Position numbers and translations under genes: made by a program. The notes beneath the pieces were generated by a model. That model was not told the DNA's origin and did no database searches. It worked only from the letters and a program-made list of their open reading frames with translations. Of a stretch of 64,000 bases of DNA, positions 60,428 to 64,000 are shown piece by piece. Positions within the stretch are counted from its first letter, which is position 1. Every line of letters begins with the position of its first letter. Where the stretch lies: NCBI RefSeq assembly GCF_018332655.1, contig NZ_BOQL01000044.1:99863-163862 (forward strand), written 5' to 3'. Origin of the DNA: Actinoplanes auranticolor. GTDB taxonomy: Bacteria; Actinomycetota; Actinomycetes; Mycobacteriales; Micromonosporaceae.

Positions 60428-61858
60428 TCAGCGGGTCGCGGCCATGGCGGCCACGAACTGGTCGGGGGTGATCTCGAGCCGGAAGAGCCGTTCGGTCTCG
60501 TCGAGCAGCTCGCCGGCGACGGTCGAGGGCAGCGCCTGGTCCCAGACGAGCGTGAAGGTGGGCGCGCTTTCCGCCAGGGCGTGGGTGAAGCGGGCGAACT
60601 CGGCGTGCGGGTGGGCGGCCAGCCGCGGTTCCAGGTCGCGGATCGCCGGCACCTCGCCGGCCTCGAGCAGGCCGTCCAGGTACGCGTCCGACGTCACGGT
60701 CCGCAGCAGGAAGTCCACCGCCTCCGTCCGGTACGGGCTCTGCGCGTCGACGGTCAGGTAGTTGGCCGGGACGCCGACGAGGGCGGCAGGATCACCGATG
60801 CCCCCGGCGACCGTGGGGAACGGCACCCAGCCCAGGTCGCGGGTCGCGAACGTGGAGTCGGCCCGCAGCTGGTTGCCGTACTCCCAGCTGCCCATCACCT
60901 GCATGGCTGCCTGACCGGAGGCGAGCGCTTGGGACGCCGTCCCGGACTCGTACCCCATCACGTCGGCGGCCGGACCGAACGCACCGCGGTCGACCAGCTC
61001 CCGCACCAGCGTGGCCGCCTGCTTCAGGGCCGGGTGCCGCCAGGCGCCGGGCCGGCCGGCGACGATGTCGGCGAAGACGCCCGAGCCGCCGATCCGGTCG
61101 GTGAGGTAGGACAGGTACATCAGCGCGGGCCAGCGCTCGCCGCCACCCAGCGCGATCGGGGTGATGTCCTTGCCCCGGAACGTGTCCACGGCGGTCAGCA
61201 GCTCGGCGTAGGTCCGCGGCGGATCGAGGCCCGCGCCGGTGAAGAGCTTCTTGTTGTAGAAGAGCACGACCGGCTGGACCCCGGTCATCGGCAGGCCGTA
61301 CAGCCGGCCGTCGACCTTGGCCCCTTCGAGCACGCAGGGCAGCAGCACGTCGGACAGCTCGGGCCGCTCGGCCACGGCGTCGGTGATGTCGGTAGCGTGG
61401 CCGGTCCGGACCGGCTCGGTGAGGCTCGCGCCGCCCCAGTTCTCGAAGACGTCCGGTGCGGGGTCCGGCCACGGCCCGGCCATCACCCGCTTGTAGGCGT
61501 CGTTGCCGAAGGTGGACAGCCGCACGCTCACGTCGGATCGGTCGTTGAAGGCGCCGATGCGGTCGCGCAGGCCGGGATTGCGGTCGGCAGTGCCCAGGGT
61601 CCACAGCTGGATGACACCGGTGTGCGGCGTGGCCGGGGTCGTGCGCAGGCCGAGCTGCGGGCCGGCTACCGCCACCACTGTGGCCAGCGCGACGAGGGCG
61701 GCCGCCGCGCCGGTGGCCATCCGCAGGCGGCGCCGGCGCCGGACGAAGCGGCGCCGGACCGCACCGACCGCGCCGGCCGGGGCGCCGGGCAGCGCGTTCG
61801 CGGCCTGGGCCAGGGTGACGGCGAGCCGCCTGGCGAGCATGTCGTCGTCGGTGTTCAT
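60428..61858 (-). CDS. Membrane-anchored sugar-binding regulator (SBP ectodomain with anti-sigma-like N-terminus)
   Basis: The 476-residue protein begins with about 45 cytoplasmic residues (DDDMLARRLAVTLAQAANAL, then a basic RRRFVRRRRRLR), one membrane helix (about 47-68) and a complete family 1 sugar-binding-protein domain (VIQLWTLGTADRNPGLRDRI, PDVFENWGGASLTEPVRTGH, VVLFYNKKLFTGAGLDPPRT, VMGSWEYGN). It has no lipobox and no cleavable signal. The short N-terminus resembles segments of membrane proteins paired with SigE-type ECF factors. Start overlaps the sigma gene stop (ATGA). It probably controls the sigma factor in response to sugar outside (inference). Confidence 0.82.
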   Translation of the reverse strand: MNTDDDMLARRLAVTLAQAANALPGAPAGAVGAVRRRFVRRRRRLRMATGAAAALVALATVVAVAGPQLGLRTTPATPHTGVIQLWTLGTADRNPGLRDRIGAFNDRSDVSVRLSTFGNDAYKRVMAGPWPDPAPDVFENWGGASLTEPVRTGHATDITDAVAERPELSDVLLPCVLEGAKVDGRLYGLPMTGVQPVVLFYNKKLFTGAGLDPPRTYAELLTAVDTFRGKDITPIALGGGERWPALMYLSYLTDRIGGSGVFADIVAGRPGAWRHPALKQAATLVRELVDRGAFGPAADVMGYESGTASQALASGQAAMQVMGSWEYGNQLRADSTFATRDLGWVPFPTVAGGIGDPAALVGVPANYLTVDAQSPYRTEAVDFLLRTVTSDAYLDGLLEAGEVPAIRDLEPRLAAHPHAEFARFTHALAESAPTFTLVWDQALPSTVAGELLDETERLFRLEITPDQFVAAMAATR

Positions 61859-62373
61859 GGCGTCATCCTCAGCATCCAGTCGTGGCCGGGCTCCGCGCCG
61901 GCCCGGGCGCGCAGATGCTGCCGCAGCGCCCGCAGGGCCCGGGTGTAGCGGCTGGACACCGTGCCGCGCGGCTCGCCGGACATCGCGGCGATCTCGTCGA
62001 ACGTGTACCGGAACAGCACGTGCAGCACGACCACGGTGCGCTCCGGTTTGCCCAGCGCGTGCAGTGCGTCCCACAGCGCCGGGTCGGTGACCCGGCGGTG
62101 GGCGGGATCCTCGCCGTCGCGGTCGGCGATGGTGGACGGCACCTCGCGCCGCCAGCGCCGCCAGCGGCTGACGTTGCGGGTCACGATGACCCGCCGGGCG
62201 TACGCCTCGGGGTCGGTGCGCACCGAGTCCCAGCGCCGCCACACCTCCACGACGGCGACCTGGGCCAGGTCGTCGGCCTCGGCCGCGCTGCCGCAGACCA
62301 GGTACGCGAACCGGCGCAACGAGTCCAGCCGGGTACGCGCGAACTCGTCGGCGTCGTCCGCTTCGGCGCTCAT
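61855..62373 (-). CDS. ECF (SigE-family) RNA polymerase sigma factor
   Basis: The 172-residue protein has sigma region 2 (LRRFAYLVCGSAAEADDLAQ with VAVVEVWRRWDSV) and region 4 (LGKPERTVVVLHVLFRYTFD and EIAAMSGEPRGTVSSRYTRA), with no other domain. ATG 62373 follows GAGGAGG. It leads the operon with the SBP-type regulator and hydrolase. TGTCGG-N4-CCGACA (62430-62445) lies 57 bp upstream and may be an operator or promoter element. Confidence 0.92.
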   Translation of the reverse strand: MSAEADDADEFARTRLDSLRRFAYLVCGSAAEADDLAQVAVVEVWRRWDSVRTDPEAYARRVIVTRNVSRWRRWRREVPSTIADRDGEDPAHRRVTDPALWDALHALGKPERTVVVLHVLFRYTFDEIAAMSGEPRGTVSSRYTRALRALRQHLRARAGAEPGHDWMLRMTP

Positions 62374-62429
62374 CAGCCACCTCCTCGCCGGACAGACGCT
62401 CACCGTCGTCGATGTGCTGCATCGGCGAG

Positions 62430-62445
62430 TGTCGGGTAGCCGACA
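62430..62445. promoter_or_regulatory. TGTCGG-N4-CCGACA inverted repeat in sigma/roadblock spacer
   Basis: A perfect 6-bp-arm inverted repeat in the 179-bp divergent region between the ECF sigma gene and the roadblock gene. On the minus strand GGAAAC lies just upstream of it, a possible ECF -35. Confidence 0.35.
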
Positions 62446-62552
62446 GTTTCCGGCGCCGCACAGCCTGTCCGATCGAGATCAGTCCTCGCCGATCACCATG
62501 GAACCCGTGGGTAGCTTCGCATCCACCCACCCGACCCCTGGAGGACGAAGAC

Positions 62553-62924
62553 ATGGCCGAGATGGACATCGCTCTCAAGGACGCCATGACGATCGACGGC
62601 GCGATCGGCGTCGCGCTGGTCGACCACACCAGCGGCATGGCGCTGGGCATCGCGGGCGGCACCCGGGACTTCGACCTCAACGTCGCGGCCGCCGGCAACA
62701 CCGACGTCGTGCGGTCCAAGCTGCGCGCGATGGAACTGCTGGGTATCCAGGAGCAGATCGAGGACATCCTGATCACGCTGGAGAGCCAGTACCACCTGAT
62801 CCGGCCGCTGACCGCGCGCTCCGGGCACGGGCTGTTCCTCTACCTGTCGCTGGACCGCTCGCGGGCCAACCTCGCCATGGCCCGCCACCACCTGCGCCGC
62901 ATCGAGGCCCTGCTCAACATCTAG
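62553..62924 (+). CDS. Roadblock/LC7-domain protein
   Basis: The 123-residue protein fits the roadblock/LC7 alpha-beta fold: MTIDGAIGVALVDHTSGMAL, DFDLNVAAAGNTDVVRSKLR and EDILITLESQYHLIRPL. Actinobacterial members regulate small GTPases of cvn-type conservons, but no GTPase, sensor kinase or DUF742 gene is near, so this one is an orphan. GGAGGA precedes the ATG. Confidence 0.85.
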   Translation: MAEMDIALKDAMTIDGAIGVALVDHTSGMALGIAGGTRDFDLNVAAAGNTDVVRSKLRAMELLGIQEQIEDILITLESQYHLIRPLTARSGHGLFLYLSLDRSRANLAMARHHLRRIEALLNI

Positions 62925-62943
62925 GGCGCAGCACCGGGGCACA

Positions 62944-63051
62944 TCACTTGGGCCAGGAGCGCAGGCCGACCGAGTTGTGGGTGAAGCGGGACCGGTACGC
63001 CGACGCGCTCAGGCCGTAGTGGGCGCGGAACCGCCGGGCGAAGTAGTCCTG
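62944..63051 (-). pseudogene. AraC-family regulator C-terminal remnant
   Basis: Thirty-five codons remain: QDYFARRFRAHYGLSASAYR followed by SRFTHNSVGLRSWPK and TGA 62944. This is the second helix of the AraC HTH and the C-terminus. Everything upstream is lost and replaced by the opposed permease remnant. Confidence 0.8.
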
Positions 63052-63648
63052 ACCGTGGCGAGCGTGGCCATCATGACGGTCACCTCGGCGATGGTCGCGT
63101 ACGTGCTGCAGCGCCGCCGCAGCCGGTGGAACGGCTTCGTCAACTTCCTGGTGCTGTCCGGGCTGATCATCCCCCCGGCGGTGGTACCGACGATCTGGGT
63201 GCTGCAGCGCCTCGGGCTGTTCCGTACGATGCCCGGCCTGATCCTCGTCGAGGTGGCCTTCGGGCTGGCCTTCTGCGTGCTGCTGTTCCAGGCGTTCATC
63301 GCGACGATCCCGCGGGAGCTGGACGAGGCGGCGGTGATCGACGGTGCCGGGCCGGGCCGGCTGTTCTTCCGGGTGATCTTCCCGCTGCTGCGCCCGGTGA
63401 TCGTGACGGTCGTGCTGGTGCAGTCGGTCTTCGTCTACAACGACTTCGTCAACCCGCTGTACTTCCTGCCGGGTGAGCAGAACGCCACCGTGCAGCTGAC
63501 GCTGTACAACTTCAGCAGCCAGTTCAACACCCAGTACAACCTGCTGTTCATGGACATCCTGCTGATCACGATCCCGCCGCTGATCATGTTCCTGGCCTTC
63601 AACCGGCAGATCGTGGCCGGCATGACGGCCGGCGCGGTGAAGGGCTGA
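63046..63648 (+). pseudogene. 5'-truncated sugar ABC transporter permease (MalG/UgpE type)
   Basis: Two hundred codons of a carbohydrate ABC permease remain, from VLTVASVAIMTVTSAMVAYV through the EAA motif PRELDEAAVIDGAGPGRLFF to VAGMTAGAVKG. The first membrane helices and the start (about 80 residues) are missing. It faces the AraC remnant head to head; GTCCTG at 63046-63051 belongs to both conserved reading frames. Confidence 0.82.
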
Positions 63649-63777
63649 ACCCCGAACCGCCCGGGTCGTCATTCCGTCGGACAGCCGTGGGTTCTCCGCT
63701 GGACGCTGCAAGCCGTCACGATCGGCGGCTCGCAGCGTTGCGGCGGCAGGACGCGGCAGTCGCGCCGTTCGCTCAGA

Positions 63778-64000
63778 TCAGGACGTGGGCGGGATCTGGA
63801 CGCCGACGACGAGGCCACCGGGGGTGTTCGGCTCGGCGGGCTGGGCCGGCTCGGCGGCGGGATCGGTCGGCGTGGCCGCCGTCGGCTCGGTGCCGGGCGC
63901 GGCCGTCGCCGGACTGCCGGCATCGGTTTCTGCCGGCTCAGCTGTGGGAGCGGTGGTCGGCTCGACCGTCGCGCCCGTGGTCGGCTCGGTCGTCGGGTCC
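63778..64000 (-). CDS. C-terminus of a Pro/Thr/Ala/Glu-rich protein (partial)
   Basis: The visible 73 residues are a low-complexity tail with repeats of EPTT and AEPA (DPTTEPTTGATVEPTTAPTA) ending LVVGVQIPPTS. The gene starts beyond the right edge. Composition suggests a linker or tail of a secreted or membrane protein. The 129 bp to its left contain nothing recognisable. Confidence 0.5.
   Translation of the reverse strand, partial: DPTTEPTTGATVEPTTAPTAEPAETDAGSPATAAPGTEPTAATPTDPAAEPAQPAEPNTPGGLVVGVQIPPTS

Overview
The window is very GC-rich, and its gene families point to a filamentous actinobacterium. The markers are a chaplin, an XRE regulator with a DUF5753-type sensor domain, SigE-type ECF sigma, SCO6745-family, roadblock/LC7 and STAS proteins, many GTG starts and apparently leaderless mRNAs. 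A methyl-accepting chemotaxis protein together with a chaplin suggests Micromonosporaceae with motile spores (Actinoplanes-like). The genus is inference. No rRNA, tRNA, CRISPR array, insertion sequence or phage gene was seen. Both ends cut through genes: a solute-binding/VWA protein at the left and a Pro/Thr-rich C-terminus at the right.

Layout. 1-2.7 kb: SBP-VWA protein and a flavin split-barrel protein. 2.7-5.4 kb: a five-gene minus-strand operon resembling a type VII secreted polymorphic toxin with a TrpF-like presumptive immunity protein. 5.5-8.2 kb: a ChvE-like sugar-binding lipoprotein next to a chemoreceptor. 8.2-9.1 kb: a scar joining two 5'-truncated genes. 9.3-11.8 kb: AbfB-domain protein, an unrecognised membrane-anchored protein and a chaplin. 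11.9-12.5 kb: a decayed Baeyer-Villiger monooxygenase/esterase pair. 12.6-15.5 kb: a GGDEF-EAL protein coupled to an amino-acid-binding lipoprotein. 15.5-24.8 kb: regulators and single metabolic genes. 24.9-27.8 kb: a secreted M36 protease. 27.9-31.9 kb: glcDEF. 31.9-33.0 kb: a TetR/membrane-protein pair with a clear operator. 33.0-36.5 kb: divergent CBM2-tethered polysaccharide enzymes under CebR-like boxes. 36.6-41.9 kb: smpB and assorted genes. 42-44.6 kb: a cobalt/nickel ECF transporter behind a Nur-like box. 44.7-50.7 kb: NhaA-DsbA fusion, a STAND NTPase with an HTH/ClpN pair, and remnants. 50.7-57.7 kb: a maltose-type ABC transporter, LacI regulator and alpha-amylase. 57.7-62.9 kb: a dehydrogenase and an ECF-sigma operon whose membrane regulator carries a sugar-binding-protein ectodomain. 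62.9-64 kb: another scar and a partial gene.

Three themes stand out. First, solute-binding proteins are repeatedly paired with signalling proteins rather than transporters: a chemoreceptor, a c-di-GMP enzyme and an ECF sigma factor. Second, gene remnants are frequent; at two sites divergent gene pairs have lost both 5' halves and the promoter between them. Third, operators are legible in many intergenic regions (CebR-like, Nur-like, TetR, XRE, HTH/ClpN and LacI-type palindromes), and seven genes have a -10 hexamer 6-7 nt before the start codon, the signature of leaderless transcripts.
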